Translations under genes and position numbers: made by a program
Origin: Streptomyces sp. SID12501
GTDB taxonomy: Bacteria > Actinomycetota > Actinomycetes > Streptomycetales > Streptomycetaceae
Direction of reading: 5' to 3'
DNA: 64,000 bases
Assembly (NCBI RefSeq): GCF_010550245.1
Contig: NZ_JAAGLU010000016.1
Coordinates: 62,001 to 126,000 of the forward strand
Part shown: one piece after another, positions 30,476 to 39,817 of the stretch
Numbering within the stretch: position 1 is the first letter of the stretch
Layout: every line of letters begins with the position of its first letter
Notes under the pieces: model-generated
The model's database searches: none
The model's input: only the letters and a program-made list of their open reading frames with translations
Told to the model about the DNA's origin: nothing

Positions 30476-31770
30476 GACGCCTGCTTCAAGTCGCCGCCGC
30501 GATCGGCCTGTTGGGTGCCGTACTGAGCACCCCGGCCGGAGCCGACGCCCGTGACGTCAGCCGCGACACCCTGCCCGCGAACGACGGCTGGGCCGCTGCC
30601 GAAGGTGGCACCACCGGCGGCGCGGCGGCGGACGACGCCCACGTGTTCACCGTACGCAGCCGCGGCGAACTCGTCCGCGCCCTCGACGGCGGCAGCGCCA
30701 CCCCGAAGATCATCCGGGTCGCGGGGACGATCGACGCCAACACGGCTGATGACGGCGGGCACTTGGGCTGCCGTGACTATGCGGATGGCACCGGCTACAG
30801 CGTCGCGAAGTACCTCGCCGCGTACGACCCCCGTACCTGGGGTTCCGCCAGGCCGAGCGGGACGCCGGAGGAGGCCCGGCAGGTCGCGGCGGCCCGGCAG
30901 GCCGAGCGGGTCGTACTGTCCGTCGGCTCCAACACGACCATCCTCGGGCTCGGTTCGGGCGCCGTCCTCAAGGGCGCGAGCCTCCAGGTCAAGAACGCGG
31001 ACAACGTGATCGTCCGCAACCTCGAACTCCGCGACGCCTACGACTGCTTCCCCGTCTGGCAGCCCAACTCCGGTGGTCTGGGCGACTGGAAGACGGCGTA
31101 CGACACCATCTGGCTGAACGGCGCCACCCATGTGTGGGTCGACCACGTCACCGCCTCCGACAAGGGCCACCCGGACGCCGACGAACCCACCTACTTCGCC
31201 CGCAACTACCTGCGCCACGACGGCCTGTTGGACATCACCAACGGCTCCGACCTGGTCACCGTCTCCTGGAGCCGGTTCGCCGACCACGACAAGGCGATGC
31301 TCATCGGCAGCGGTGACACGGCCTCCGGCGACCGCGGGAAACTCCGGGTCACCCTGCACCACAACGAGTTCCGCTCGGTGACACAGCGTGCCCCGCGCGT
31401 CCGCTTCGGACAGGTGCACGTCTACAACAACCGCTACCTGGTCGACCACGGCGACGACTACCGCTACTCGCTCGGTGTCTCCACCGAGTCCGCCGTGTAC
31501 GCCGAGAACAACGCCTTCACCACTCCCGGGCACGTCGAGGCCGCCGACCTGGTCAAGAGCTGGAACGGCACCGCCCTGCACCAGACCGGCACCCTCTTCA
31601 ACGGCTTCCCGGTCGATCTTCTGACCATCTACAACGCCTACAACTCGGGCAGCGAGCGTGACCTCACGGCCGACGTCGGCTGGACGCCTACCCTGCACAC
31701 AAAGATCGACAGCGCCGACACGGCCGACCGAGAGGTGGCACGCGGCGCGGGCGCAGGGAGGCTCACATGA
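30472..31770 (+). CDS. Secreted pectate lyase, PL1 family
   Basis: A 432-residue protein with a Sec signal (start MRRLLQVAAAIGLLGAVL, cleavage near GADARD). It cleaves polygalacturonate by calcium-dependent beta-elimination. The right-handed beta-helix shows THVWVDHVTASDKGHPDADE, HDGLLDITNGSDLVTVSWSR and the catalytic-region motif QRAPRVRFGQVHVYNNRY (RxPxxR). PL1 marker GGTTGG is near residue 40. About 40 percent similar by eye to the PL1 at 39818, including the DCFP segment. Overlaps the permease and the Gfo/Idh gene by 4 bases. Confidence 0.9.
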   Translation: MRRLLQVAAAIGLLGAVLSTPAGADARDVSRDTLPANDGWAAAEGGTTGGAAADDAHVFTVRSRGELVRALDGGSATPKIIRVAGTIDANTADDGGHLGCRDYADGTGYSVAKYLAAYDPRTWGSARPSGTPEEARQVAAARQAERVVLSVGSNTTILGLGSGAVLKGASLQVKNADNVIVRNLELRDAYDCFPVWQPNSGGLGDWKTAYDTIWLNGATHVWVDHVTASDKGHPDADEPTYFARNYLRHDGLLDITNGSDLVTVSWSRFADHDKAMLIGSGDTASGDRGKLRVTLHHNEFRSVTQRAPRVRFGQVHVYNNRYLVDHGDDYRYSLGVSTESAVYAENNAFTTPGHVEAADLVKSWNGTALHQTGTLFNGFPVDLLTIYNAYNSGSERDLTADVGWTPTLHTKIDSADTADREVARGAGAGRLT

Positions 31771-32969
31771 ACACGACACCGACGACCGCATTGACGGCCG
31801 TATCGACGGCCACTTCATCACTGGTCACGCCGGTTCCGGTGGTTCTCGCGGGAGCGCGCGGGCACGGGCACTGGCATCTCGCGAACATCCGCCGGCTCCA
31901 GGACAAGGGGCTCGTACGGCTGGCGGGCGTCTGCGAGCTGACCCCGCTGACCGACAAGGAGCTGGACGGCCTCGGCACGCCCGAACAGTCCGCCGACTTC
32001 GGCGCGCTCCTCGACTCCACCGGCGCCGCCGTCGCCGTGATCTGCACGCCGATCCCCACCCACACCGACCTCGCGCTCATCGCCGCCGCCAAGGGCGTGC
32101 ACCTGCTGCTGGAGAAGCCGCCGGCGCCGTCGTACGCCGAGTTCCGCCGCATGGCCGACGGGGTCGCCGCGGCCGGGGTCGCCTGCCAGATCGGGTTCCA
32201 GTCGCTGGGCTCGCACGCCCTGCCCGCGATCCGGGAACTGATCTCCGAGGGCGCCATCGGCACGGTGACCGGCGTCGGCGGGGCGGGCGCGTGGGCGCGT
32301 GACGAGGCGTACTACCGGCGCGCGCCCTGGGCGGGCAAGCGCAGGCTGAACGGTGTGGACGTCATCGACGGCGCCCTCACCAACCCGCTCGCGCACGCCG
32401 TCGCCACCGGACTCGCCCTGGGCGGCAGCACCCGCGCCGAGGACGTCACCGGTATCGAGACCGAGCTGCTGCGCGCCAACGACATCGAGTCCGACGACAC
32501 CTCGTGCGTCCGCGTCAGCACCGCGAACGGCGTTTCCGTCACCGTCGCCGCCACCCTGTGCGCCGAACACCCGGGCGACCCGTACGTCCTCGTGCACGGC
32601 ACAAGCGGCCGGATCACCTTCTGGTACAAGCAGGACCGCGTACTCCTCCAGCGCTCCGGACACGGCCCGGAGGAGTACGAGTACGACCGCACCGACCTGC
32701 TGGAGAACCTCGTCGACCACCTCACCGAGGGCGCCGAACTGCTGGTCGTGCCCGATGTGACCGGCGCGTTCATGCGGGTCGTCGAGGCGATCCGGCAGGC
32801 CCCCGACCCGGCCGAACTCCCCGCGAAAGCATGGGAGTTCGCGCCCGGGGAGACCCCCCGCCGAGTGGTCCCCGGTATCGACGGCCTCGTCGCTGCCGCC
32901 GCCGACACCCTCTCCCTCTACTCCGAGCTGGGCGCCTCCTGGGCGCTCCCGAAAGAGGTGAGCACCTGA
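31767..32969 (+). CDS. Gfo/Idh/MocA family oxidoreductase
   Basis: A 400-residue cytoplasmic protein. Rossmann domain at 25-150 (VPVVLAGARGHGHWHLANIR, AVAVICTPIPTHTDLALIAA, VHLLLEKPPAPSYAEFRRMA with the EKP motif) and an alpha/beta C-terminal domain (NGVDVIDGALTNPLAHAVAT). Members reduce, oxidise or epimerise sugars with NAD(P). Next to a DUF6807 protein and GH43 in one operon, it is likely to act on a pectin-derived monosaccharide or glycoside; the reaction is unknown. The ATG overlaps the pectate lyase stop by 4 bases; its own stop overlaps the next ATG (TGATG). Confidence 0.88.
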   Translation: MNTTPTTALTAVSTATSSLVTPVPVVLAGARGHGHWHLANIRRLQDKGLVRLAGVCELTPLTDKELDGLGTPEQSADFGALLDSTGAAVAVICTPIPTHTDLALIAAAKGVHLLLEKPPAPSYAEFRRMADGVAAAGVACQIGFQSLGSHALPAIRELISEGAIGTVTGVGGAGAWARDEAYYRRAPWAGKRRLNGVDVIDGALTNPLAHAVATGLALGGSTRAEDVTGIETELLRANDIESDDTSCVRVSTANGVSVTVAATLCAEHPGDPYVLVHGTSGRITFWYKQDRVLLQRSGHGPEEYEYDRTDLLENLVDHLTEGAELLVVPDVTGAFMRVVEAIRQAPDPAELPAKAWEFAPGETPRRVVPGIDGLVAAAADTLSLYSELGASWALPKEVST

Positions 32970-33826
32970 TGAACCAGAACCAGATGCCCAACGAGTCGCT
33001 GGTCCTGCGGGTCGCGGGCCGCCCGGTCGGCCGCTACACCGGCCGGCCGGAGCTGCCGCTCCGCCACGCGCCCCGCCCGTATCTGCACCCCGTCACCACC
33101 CTGGCCGGCACCGCTGTCACCGAGCTCAGCCCCGCCGACCACACCCACCACCTCGGCGTCGGTGTCGCCATACCCGACGTCGAGGGGAACAACTTCTGGG
33201 GCGGGCGCACCTATGTGCGGGACCAGGGGCCGACCGAGCTGGACAACCACGGCGCCCAGCGGCACACCGCCTACCAGCTCCGCGACCCCGACGGCTTCGT
33301 CGAGGAACTGCGCTGGATGGTCGGCCCGGCCGAGCTGCTGCGCGAGCGCCGAACGGTCGCCGCCACCGAACTCACCGGCTCCGCCTGGGCGTTGGACTTC
33401 ACCTTCTCCCTCACCAACATCACCACCGCCCCCCTCTCCATCGGCAGCCCAGCCACCAACGGCCGCCCCGGCGCGGCCTACGGCGGCTTCTTCTGGCGGG
33501 CCCGCAAGGAGGCCGGCACCCCCGACGTCTTCACGGCCGCCACCGAGGGCGAGTCGGCGGTCCACGGCACCCGCGCCGACTGGCTCGCCCTGGCCGGCGC
33601 CAACTGGACGCTCGTCTTCGCCGGGGCCACCGAACAGACGCGCCGCGACCCGTGGTTCGTCCGGGCCGAGGAGTACCCAGGGGTCGGCTCGTCGCTCGCG
33701 TACGACGAACGGCTGCCGATCGACGCCGGTGAGACCGTCGTCCGCCGGATCGTCACCGTCGTCGCCGACGGGCGCCTCGACCGGGGCGAGGCCGCGGCTC
33801 TCGTACGGAAGGCGGTGAGCGCGTGA
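32969..33826 (+). CDS. PmoA-like (DUF6807) family protein
   Basis: A 285-residue protein matching the family annotated PmoA or DUF6807, which is named after a misassigned methane oxygenase subunit and has no established function. Features: HAPRPYLHPVTTLAGTAVTE, SPADHTHHLGVGVAIPDVEG (conserved His-rich DHxHHLG), FWGGRTYVRDQG, and GRPGAAYGGFFWRARKEAG. The beta-rich pattern suggests a sugar mutarotase-like fold. It is usually found next to Gfo/Idh oxidoreductases, as here, so a role in sugar or glycoside oxidation is likely. Coupled to both neighbours. Confidence 0.8.
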   Translation: MNQNQMPNESLVLRVAGRPVGRYTGRPELPLRHAPRPYLHPVTTLAGTAVTELSPADHTHHLGVGVAIPDVEGNNFWGGRTYVRDQGPTELDNHGAQRHTAYQLRDPDGFVEELRWMVGPAELLRERRTVAATELTGSAWALDFTFSLTNITTAPLSIGSPATNGRPGAAYGGFFWRARKEAGTPDVFTAATEGESAVHGTRADWLALAGANWTLVFAGATEQTRRDPWFVRAEEYPGVGSSLAYDERLPIDAGETVVRRIVTVVADGRLDRGEAAALVRKAVSA

Positions 33827-35394
33827 TCACCGGTGCCGATCTCGGCGACGGGACCTACCGCAACCCGGTCCTGAACGCAGACTGGTCCGACCCGGACGTC
33901 GTCCGCGTCGGCGACGACTTCTACCTCACCGCGTCCAGCTTCGGCCGGGCGCCCGGCCTGCCCCTCCTGCACTCCCGGGACCTCGTCAACTGGACCCTCG
34001 TCGGCCATGCCCTCGAACGCCTGTGGCCGGCCGCCGAGTTCAGGGTCCCGCGCCACGACTGCGGTGTCTGGGCACCCTCGCTCCGGCATCACGACGACCG
34101 GTTCTGGATCTTCTGGGGCGACCCCGACCACGGCATCTTCCAGGTCAACTCACCGGCGATACGCGGCCCTTGGACCAACCCGCACCTGGTCAAGGAGGGC
34201 AAGGGACTCATCGACGCCTGCCCGCTGTGGGACGAGGAGACCGGCGAGGCGTATCTCGTGCACGCCTGGGCCAAGTCCCGGTCGGGAATCAAGAACCGGC
34301 TCACCGGTCACCGAATGCACCCCGAGGGCACGGGACTTCTGGACGAGGGCAAGGTGATCGTCGACGGCGACCGCATCCCCGGCTGGTTCACCCTTGAGGG
34401 CCCGAAGCTCTACAAGAACGACGGCTGGTTCTGGATCCTGGCGCCCGCCGGGGGAGTGGAGACCGGCTGGCAGGGCGCCTTCCGCTCCCGTGACTTCTTC
34501 GGGCCGTACGAGGAGCGGATCGTCCTGGAGCAGGGGGACACCGACGTCAACGGACCCCACCAGGGCGGCTGGGTGCGCACGTCGGCAGGCGAGGACTGGT
34601 TCCTCCACTTCCAGCAGCGCGGCCCGTACGGCCGTGTCGTGCACCTCCAGCCGATGAGCTGGGGTGGAGCGGAGGGGGAGGAGAGGACGCAAGGGGCGGC
34701 GGGTGCGGACGGCTGGCCCGTCGTGGGCGACGCCGGCGCCCCCGTCGCCGTACACCGCAAGCCCGATCTGCCGGTGCAGCCGCCCGCAGCGCCCGCCACC
34801 GACGACGACTTCCCCGGCGGACGGTACGGCCGTCAGTGGCAGTGGACGGCCAACCCCCAGGACGGCTGGGCCACCCAGCACTCGGGGGACGGGCTACGGC
34901 TGACCTGCGTACGCAGTGCCGACGCCCATGACCTGCGGAAACTCCCGAACATCCTCACCCAGCGGCTGCCCGGCGTCGAATGCGTGGTCGAGGTGGACCT
35001 GCGCCTCGACAGCGAGGAGCCGGGGGCCCGGGCCGGGCTCGCCGTGCTGGGCGACTCCTTCGGCTGGATCGGCCTGGAGCGGGCGGACGACGGGACGGTC
35101 CGGCTCGTCCACCGGTTCGCGGAGTCCGTCGGCGAGCGGGAGCGGGACGCCGGTCGTCCGAGGGCGGCTCCCGAAGGGCGGGTCCGGCTGCGGATCGGGA
35201 TCGGCGCGGGGGCGCGCTGCCGGTTCGCGTACGACCTCGGTGCCGGGGACGGCTGGGAGTCGTCCGGGCCGGTGTTCGCCGCCACCCCCTGGCGCTGGGT
35301 CGGCGCCCTGCTCGGCCTCTTCGCGCTCGCACCCGTCGGCGGGGGACACGCCGGCGCGGCCACGTTCACGCAGTTCAGAGTCACCTCTCCGTAA
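33823..35394 (+). CDS. Glycoside hydrolase family 43 protein with C-terminal beta-sandwich
   Basis: A 523-residue protein without a clear signal peptide, so probably intracellular. The five-bladed propeller spans about 10-300: NADWSDPDVVRVGDDFYLTA (Asp general base), GLIDACPLWDEETGEAYLVH (pKa-modulating Asp) and GWFTLEGPKLYKNDGWFWIL (general acid Glu). Residues about 330-523 form a lectin-like or DUF1349-like sandwich common in GH43 subfamily 12-like enzymes. Expected to remove arabinose, xylose or galactose from pectin side-chain oligomers after import. GTGA overlap with the previous gene. Confidence 0.88.
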   Translation: MITGADLGDGTYRNPVLNADWSDPDVVRVGDDFYLTASSFGRAPGLPLLHSRDLVNWTLVGHALERLWPAAEFRVPRHDCGVWAPSLRHHDDRFWIFWGDPDHGIFQVNSPAIRGPWTNPHLVKEGKGLIDACPLWDEETGEAYLVHAWAKSRSGIKNRLTGHRMHPEGTGLLDEGKVIVDGDRIPGWFTLEGPKLYKNDGWFWILAPAGGVETGWQGAFRSRDFFGPYEERIVLEQGDTDVNGPHQGGWVRTSAGEDWFLHFQQRGPYGRVVHLQPMSWGGAEGEERTQGAAGADGWPVVGDAGAPVAVHRKPDLPVQPPAAPATDDDFPGGRYGRQWQWTANPQDGWATQHSGDGLRLTCVRSADAHDLRKLPNILTQRLPGVECVVEVDLRLDSEEPGARAGLAVLGDSFGWIGLERADDGTVRLVHRFAESVGERERDAGRPRAAPEGRVRLRIGIGAGARCRFAYDLGAGDGWESSGPVFAATPWRWVGALLGLFALAPVGGGHAGAATFTQFRVTSP

Positions 35395-35427
35395 CTCACC
35401 TTATTCGTATGCCTGTTGGGAGCCGCA

Positions 35428-37455
35428 ATGACGCACTTCCCTAGCAAGCGCTTACCGGGCGCCGATGGCCCCGGCGCCGTCGGCAGAACCCTGGCGACCG
35501 TCGTGGCTCTGGTGGCCGCCCTGGCCCTCGGCGCGGCCGGTGAGGCGACGGCGGTCAACTCCGTGACGGCCGCCGCTCCCTCCACGGCCAAGGGCCCCGT
35601 GACGGCGGCCCTCCGCTGGACCGACCGGGCCCATGGCTTCGCCTCCCTCGACGGCGGCACCTCCGGCGGAGCGGGCGGCAAGGTCGTCACGGTCACCGAC
35701 CAGGCCTCGCTGGTGAAGTACGCGGCGGCCGAGGCGCCGTACGTCATCCGGGTCGCGGGCTCGATCGCCGTGGCGCCCTTCGGGGCGGATGTCGTCGTCG
35801 CCTCGAACAAGACGATCATCGGCGTCGACGACACCGGCGAGATCGTCCACGGCGAGCTGCACCTGAACCCCGGCACCAGCAACGTCATCATCCGCAATCT
35901 GACGATCCGTGACTCGTACGTCGAGGGCGACTGGGACGGCAAGACGACCGACTTCGACGCCATCCAGATGGACACCGTCGACCACGTCTGGATCGACCAC
36001 AACCGCTTCACGCACATGGGCGACGGACTGCTCGACATCCGCAAGGACAGCCAGTACATCACCGTCTCCAGCAATCAGTTCACGAACCACAACAAGGCGT
36101 TCGGGATCGGCTGGACGGCCAACGTGCTCACCCAGATCACCATCGACCACAACTGGTTCACGGGCACGAAGCAGCGCAACCCGTCCGCCGACAACTGCGC
36201 CTACGCGCACCTCTACAACAACTACATGTCCGCGCAGGTCGCCGACGGCGATCCCGTCTGGACGTACGGGAACTGGTCGCGCGGCGAGACGAAGATGGTC
36301 ATCGAGAACAGCTACTACGACGGTGTCCAACACCCGTACCAGGCGGACGCCACCGCCGAGTTGGTGCAGCGCGGGTCGATCCTGAGGAACGTCGGCGGAC
36401 GGCGGGACGAGTGGGGCACCGCCTTCGAACCGCGTGACTTCTACGCCTACCGGCTGGACCCGGCCGCCGCCGTACCCGCGCTGGTCAAGCGCTTCTCCGG
36501 GCCGCAGCAGCGGATCGGCGCCGCGGTGACACTCCACGTCCCCGCCGACCACCCGACCGTCCAGGCGGCCGTCGACGCCGTGCCCGCGGGGAACGTCAGC
36601 CCGGTGACCATCGCCGTCGCGCCGGGAACGTACCGCGAGAAGGTCTTCATCCCGGCCGGCAAGGCGCACATCCTGCTCCAGGGGACAGGCCGGAACCGCT
36701 CCGACACCGTCATCGTCTACAACACCCCGGCCGAGTACGGCGGTTCGACGGGAAGTGCCACGGTCCGCATCGCCGCGAGCGACGTCACCGCCCGCAACCT
36801 CACCTTCAGCAACGACTTCGACGAGGCCGCGGTCGTGCTGAACGGCGAGCAGGCGCTCGCGATGAAGACGACCGGAGACCGGATCGTCTTCGAGAACACC
36901 GCCTTCCTGGGCAACCAGGACACGCTGATGACCGACAGCCCCAAGCTGGACGTGATCACCCGCGTCTACGTCCGCGACTCGTACATCGAGGGCGACGTCG
37001 ACTTCATCTACGGGCGGGCGACGACCGTCATCGAGCGGTCGGTGATCCGCGCGCTGAGCCGCGGTTCCACCACCAACAACGGCTACATCACCGCCGCTTC
37101 GACCTGGACGGGCAATCCCTACGGCTTCCTGATCACCCGCTCCAAGGTCGTGAGCGACGCGCCCGCCGGCTCCTTCCACCTCGGCCGGCCCTGGCACCCG
37201 GGCGGTGAGCCGAACGCTGTCGCCCAAGTCCTTTTCCGGGAGACCGAGTTGCCCGCCGCGATCAAGGCGTCGCCATGGACCGACATGAGCGGCTTCTCGT
37301 GGAGGGACGCGCGCTTCACCGAGTACCGGACCTACGGGCCGGGTGCCGAAGTGACCGCCGACCGGCCTCAGTTGAGCGACACCGACGCGGCCGTACACAC
37401 CGTGGCCGACTACCTGAACGGTACGGATGGCTGGGCCCCGTACGCCCGCCGCTGA
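35428..37455 (+). CDS. Bifunctional secreted pectate lyase (PL1)-pectin methylesterase (CE8)
   Basis: A 675-residue fusion. Signal peptide at 1-43 (ATVVALVAALALGAAGEATA). PL1 domain at about 60-365: DHVWIDHNRFTHMGDGLLDI and KQRNPSADNCAYAHLYNNYM, the variant in which the second Arg of RxPxxR is replaced. CE8 domain at about 370-675: TVQAAVDAVPAGN, GTYREKVFIPAGK, EQALAMKT, GNQDTLMTD (catalytic Gln/Asp), GDVDFIYGRATTVIERS (second Asp) and LGRPWHPGG (Arg). Demethylation then cleavage in one polypeptide suits methylated pectin. ATG 35428 has GGGAG 6 bases upstream. It lies 33 bases after GH43. Confidence 0.9.
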   Translation: MTHFPSKRLPGADGPGAVGRTLATVVALVAALALGAAGEATAVNSVTAAAPSTAKGPVTAALRWTDRAHGFASLDGGTSGGAGGKVVTVTDQASLVKYAAAEAPYVIRVAGSIAVAPFGADVVVASNKTIIGVDDTGEIVHGELHLNPGTSNVIIRNLTIRDSYVEGDWDGKTTDFDAIQMDTVDHVWIDHNRFTHMGDGLLDIRKDSQYITVSSNQFTNHNKAFGIGWTANVLTQITIDHNWFTGTKQRNPSADNCAYAHLYNNYMSAQVADGDPVWTYGNWSRGETKMVIENSYYDGVQHPYQADATAELVQRGSILRNVGGRRDEWGTAFEPRDFYAYRLDPAAAVPALVKRFSGPQQRIGAAVTLHVPADHPTVQAAVDAVPAGNVSPVTIAVAPGTYREKVFIPAGKAHILLQGTGRNRSDTVIVYNTPAEYGGSTGSATVRIAASDVTARNLTFSNDFDEAAVVLNGEQALAMKTTGDRIVFENTAFLGNQDTLMTDSPKLDVITRVYVRDSYIEGDVDFIYGRATTVIERSVIRALSRGSTTNNGYITAASTWTGNPYGFLITRSKVVSDAPAGSFHLGRPWHPGGEPNAVAQVLFRETELPAAIKASPWTDMSGFSWRDARFTEYRTYGPGAEVTADRPQLSDTDAAVHTVADYLNGTDGWAPYARR

Positions 37456-37507
37456 CCCCCCACAACTTCATAGTTCCCGATTGATCCAGAAGAGAGAGTG
37501 CCGACCA

Positions 37508-38845
37508 ATGAAGATCAGCATCCGCAGAAGCAGGCGCGCGGCCATCGCCGTGGCCCTGGGTTCCGTGCTCGCCCTGACCGCCACCGCCTGCGGCGACGAC
37601 GGCAGCGGAGCGGGCGGGGACAAGGGCAACGAGGGCTCGGGCAAGGGCCAGATCACCTTCTGGGACAACAACGGCGGTGTGCGTACCGACGTCTGGAAGG
37701 AGATCATCGCCGACTTCGAGAAGGCCAACCCCAACATCAAGGTCAAGTACGTCGGGATACCGTCCGACAGCATCCAGTCCAAGTACGACACCGCGATCCA
37801 GGGCGGCGGACTGCCCGACGTCGGCGGAGTCGGTGCGGCCATGCTCGCCGGCATCGCCGCCCAGAACGCCCTGGAGCCGCTGGACGACCGGCTCTCCGAC
37901 AGTTCGCTGAACGGCAAGTTGACGCCGGGCATGATCGACAGCGTGCGCAGCGCGGGCGGCGGCGACGACCTGTTCACCATCCCGACCTCCGCGAACAACG
38001 GCACACTCTGGTACCGCACCGACCTGTTCGAGGCGGCGAAGCTGGACCCGCCGACGACCTGGTCGAAGTTCTACGCCGCCGCGGACAAGCTCACCGACGC
38101 GAGCAAGAACAAGTTCGGTTACACCATTCGCGGTGGCGAGGGGTCGATCGCGCAGGCCCTGGACGCGATGTACGGGCAGTCCGGCATCACGTCGTTCTGG
38201 AAGGACGCGAAGACCACCGTCAACGACCCGAAGAACGTGGCGGCGCTGGAGAAGTACACCGCGCTCTTCAAGAAGGACACTCCGTCCGCCGACGTCAACA
38301 ACGACTTCAAGAAGATGGTCGCCCAGTGGGACAGCGGCGACATCGGAATGCTGAGCCACAACCTCGGTTCCTACCAGGACCACCTGAAGGCGCTGGACGG
38401 CAAGTTCCGGGGCATTCCGAACCCCACACAGGACGACGGGACCCGGGTTCAGGTCTCCAACCCCGTTGACGGGCTTGGTCTGTTCAAGTCCAGCAAGAAC
38501 AAGACGGCCTCGTGGAAGTTCATCGAGTTCGCCGTCTCGCACGCGTCCAACAGCAAGTGGAACGAGTCCGCCGGCGCCATTCCGTCCAACACGGAGGCGG
38601 CGAAGGACGCGTGGATCCAGTCCGCGGAGGCGACGAAGCTGGCGGCCGAGTCGCTGAACAGCGGCACGATCAAGATCGTGCAGTTGCCGTACTACCTGCC
38701 CGACTGGAACACGATCTCGAAGGCGGACAACGAGCCGAACTTCCAGAAGGTGTTGCTGAAGAAGATGAGTGCGAAGGAATTTCTGGACACGTTGGCCGAG
38801 CAGCTGAATGCTGCGCAGGCTGAGTGGAATGAGCAGGTGAGCTAG
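37508..38845 (+). CDS. Carbohydrate ABC transporter substrate-binding lipoprotein
   Basis: A 445-residue extracellular solute-binding protein of family 1. Lipoprotein signal with lipobox LTATAC (Cys28), then a Gly/Asp/Ser linker. Domain features: GQITFWDNNGGVRTDVWKEI, DFEKANPNIKVKYVGIPSDS, LPDVGGVGAAMLAGIAAQNA and WYRTDLFEAAKLDPPTTWSK. It should deliver ligand to the permeases at 28644 and 29576 although five genes lie between; all are co-oriented. The ATG at 37508 follows an AGAGAGAG-like weak site. Ligand inferred as a pectin oligomer or uronate. Confidence 0.9.
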   Translation: MKISIRRSRRAAIAVALGSVLALTATACGDDGSGAGGDKGNEGSGKGQITFWDNNGGVRTDVWKEIIADFEKANPNIKVKYVGIPSDSIQSKYDTAIQGGGLPDVGGVGAAMLAGIAAQNALEPLDDRLSDSSLNGKLTPGMIDSVRSAGGGDDLFTIPTSANNGTLWYRTDLFEAAKLDPPTTWSKFYAAADKLTDASKNKFGYTIRGGEGSIAQALDAMYGQSGITSFWKDAKTTVNDPKNVAALEKYTALFKKDTPSADVNNDFKKMVAQWDSGDIGMLSHNLGSYQDHLKALDGKFRGIPNPTQDDGTRVQVSNPVDGLGLFKSSKNKTASWKFIEFAVSHASNSKWNESAGAIPSNTEAAKDAWIQSAEATKLAAESLNSGTIKIVQLPYYLPDWNTISKADNEPNFQKVLLKKMSAKEFLDTLAEQLNAAQAEWNEQVS

Positions 38846-38866
38846 GGGTCGTTCTTGTTCGTCGCT

Positions 38867-38911
38867 GGCTGCGGGTTCGTTGTGGCTGGTCGCGCAGTTC
38901 CCCGCGCCCCT
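38867..38911 (+). repeat. Dispersed 45-bp intergenic repeat, family A, copy 2
   Basis: Starts 22 bases after the binding-protein stop; differs from copy 1 (10655) at one base. Its last bases form the left arm of the hairpin at 38900-38936. Confidence 0.85.
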
Positions 38912-38936
38912 GAAGGCCAAAAACAGGGGCGCGGGG
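38900..38936 (+). terminator. Strong hairpin after the binding-protein gene
   Basis: CCCCGCGCCCCTG (38900-38912) pairs perfectly over 13 bp with CAGGGGCGCGGGG (38924-38936); the loop is 11 bases. It would end the transport operon, so the esterase gene at 38966 probably depends on read-through or its own promoter. Confidence 0.7.
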
Positions 38937-38965
38937 CCCCAACCTCTCTCGAAAGGCACAACGTC

Positions 38966-39766
38966 GTGTCTCTTAGCCGTCGACAGGTGACCGCGGCTGC
39001 TCTGGCCGCCGTTCCTCTCGCTGTCGGTACCTCGGAGAGCGCCTCAGCGCATTCCGGTCGCCGTTCTCGCACCCTCTACATCGCCGGTGATTCCACCGCC
39101 GCCCAGAAATACGCTGACGCCGCTCCGGAGACGGGGTGGGGAATGGCGCTTCCCTTCTTTCTTCGGAAAGATCTCGTTGTCGCCAATCACGCGGTGAACG
39201 GGCGCAGTTCCAAGAGTTTCTTCGACGAAGGGCGTCTTGACGCCATTCTCGGTGTGATCGCCCCCGGTGACTTCCTGCTCATCCAGTTCGGCCACAACGA
39301 CGAGAAGAGCGCCGACCCCGTCCGTTACACCGAGCCCTGGACGACGTACCAGGACTATCTGCGGCTGTACATCGACGGTGCGCGGGCCCGGGGTGCCCGG
39401 CCGGTGCTCGCCACCTCCGTCGAGCGGAGAAAGTTCGACGCGAGCGGCAACGCGCTGCCGACCCACGGCGACTACCCGGCGGCGATGCGTGCGCTCGCCG
39501 AGGAGGAGCGCGTGGCGCTGCTCGACATCCAGGCCCTGTCGATCGCGCTCTGGCAGGAGTTGGGGATCGAGGAGACGAAGAAGTACTTCAACTGGACAGC
39601 GACCGAGCAGGACAACACGCACTTCAATCCGCCGGGTGCCATCGCCGTGGCCCGGCTCGTCGCCGCCGGACTCGTGCGGCGCCGGGTGCTGGCGCGCCGG
39701 GACGTGCGCCGCCTCGACGACGAGATCCCGGAGTCCTGGATCACCTGGCCGCAGGCCGCCGCGTAG
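38966..39766 (+). CDS. Secreted rhamnogalacturonan acetylesterase-like SGNH hydrolase (CE12 type)
   Basis: A 266-residue SGNH esterase with a Tat-like signal (SLSRRQVTAAALAAVPLAVG, cleavage near ASAHS). Block I is TLYIAGDSTAAQKY (Ser nucleophile), block II VNGRSSKSFFDEGRLD, block III LIQFGHNDEKS and block V DNTHFNPPGAIAVARLV (Asp/His). The pattern fits CE12 rhamnogalacturonan acetylesterases, which remove acetyl groups from rhamnogalacturonan I so lyases can act. GTG 38966 is chosen because AAAGG lies about 10 bases upstream and the Tat motif begins at residue 4. Confidence 0.85.
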   Translation: MSLSRRQVTAAALAAVPLAVGTSESASAHSGRRSRTLYIAGDSTAAQKYADAAPETGWGMALPFFLRKDLVVANHAVNGRSSKSFFDEGRLDAILGVIAPGDFLLIQFGHNDEKSADPVRYTEPWTTYQDYLRLYIDGARARGARPVLATSVERRKFDASGNALPTHGDYPAAMRALAEEERVALLDIQALSIALWQELGIEETKKYFNWTATEQDNTHFNPPGAIAVARLVAAGLVRRRVLARRDVRRLDDEIPESWITWPQAAA

Positions 39767-39817
39767 CCGCTTTCCCCAAGTCCTCCCAGCCTGTTCCTCC
39801 AGAAGGAGAGCCGCACC

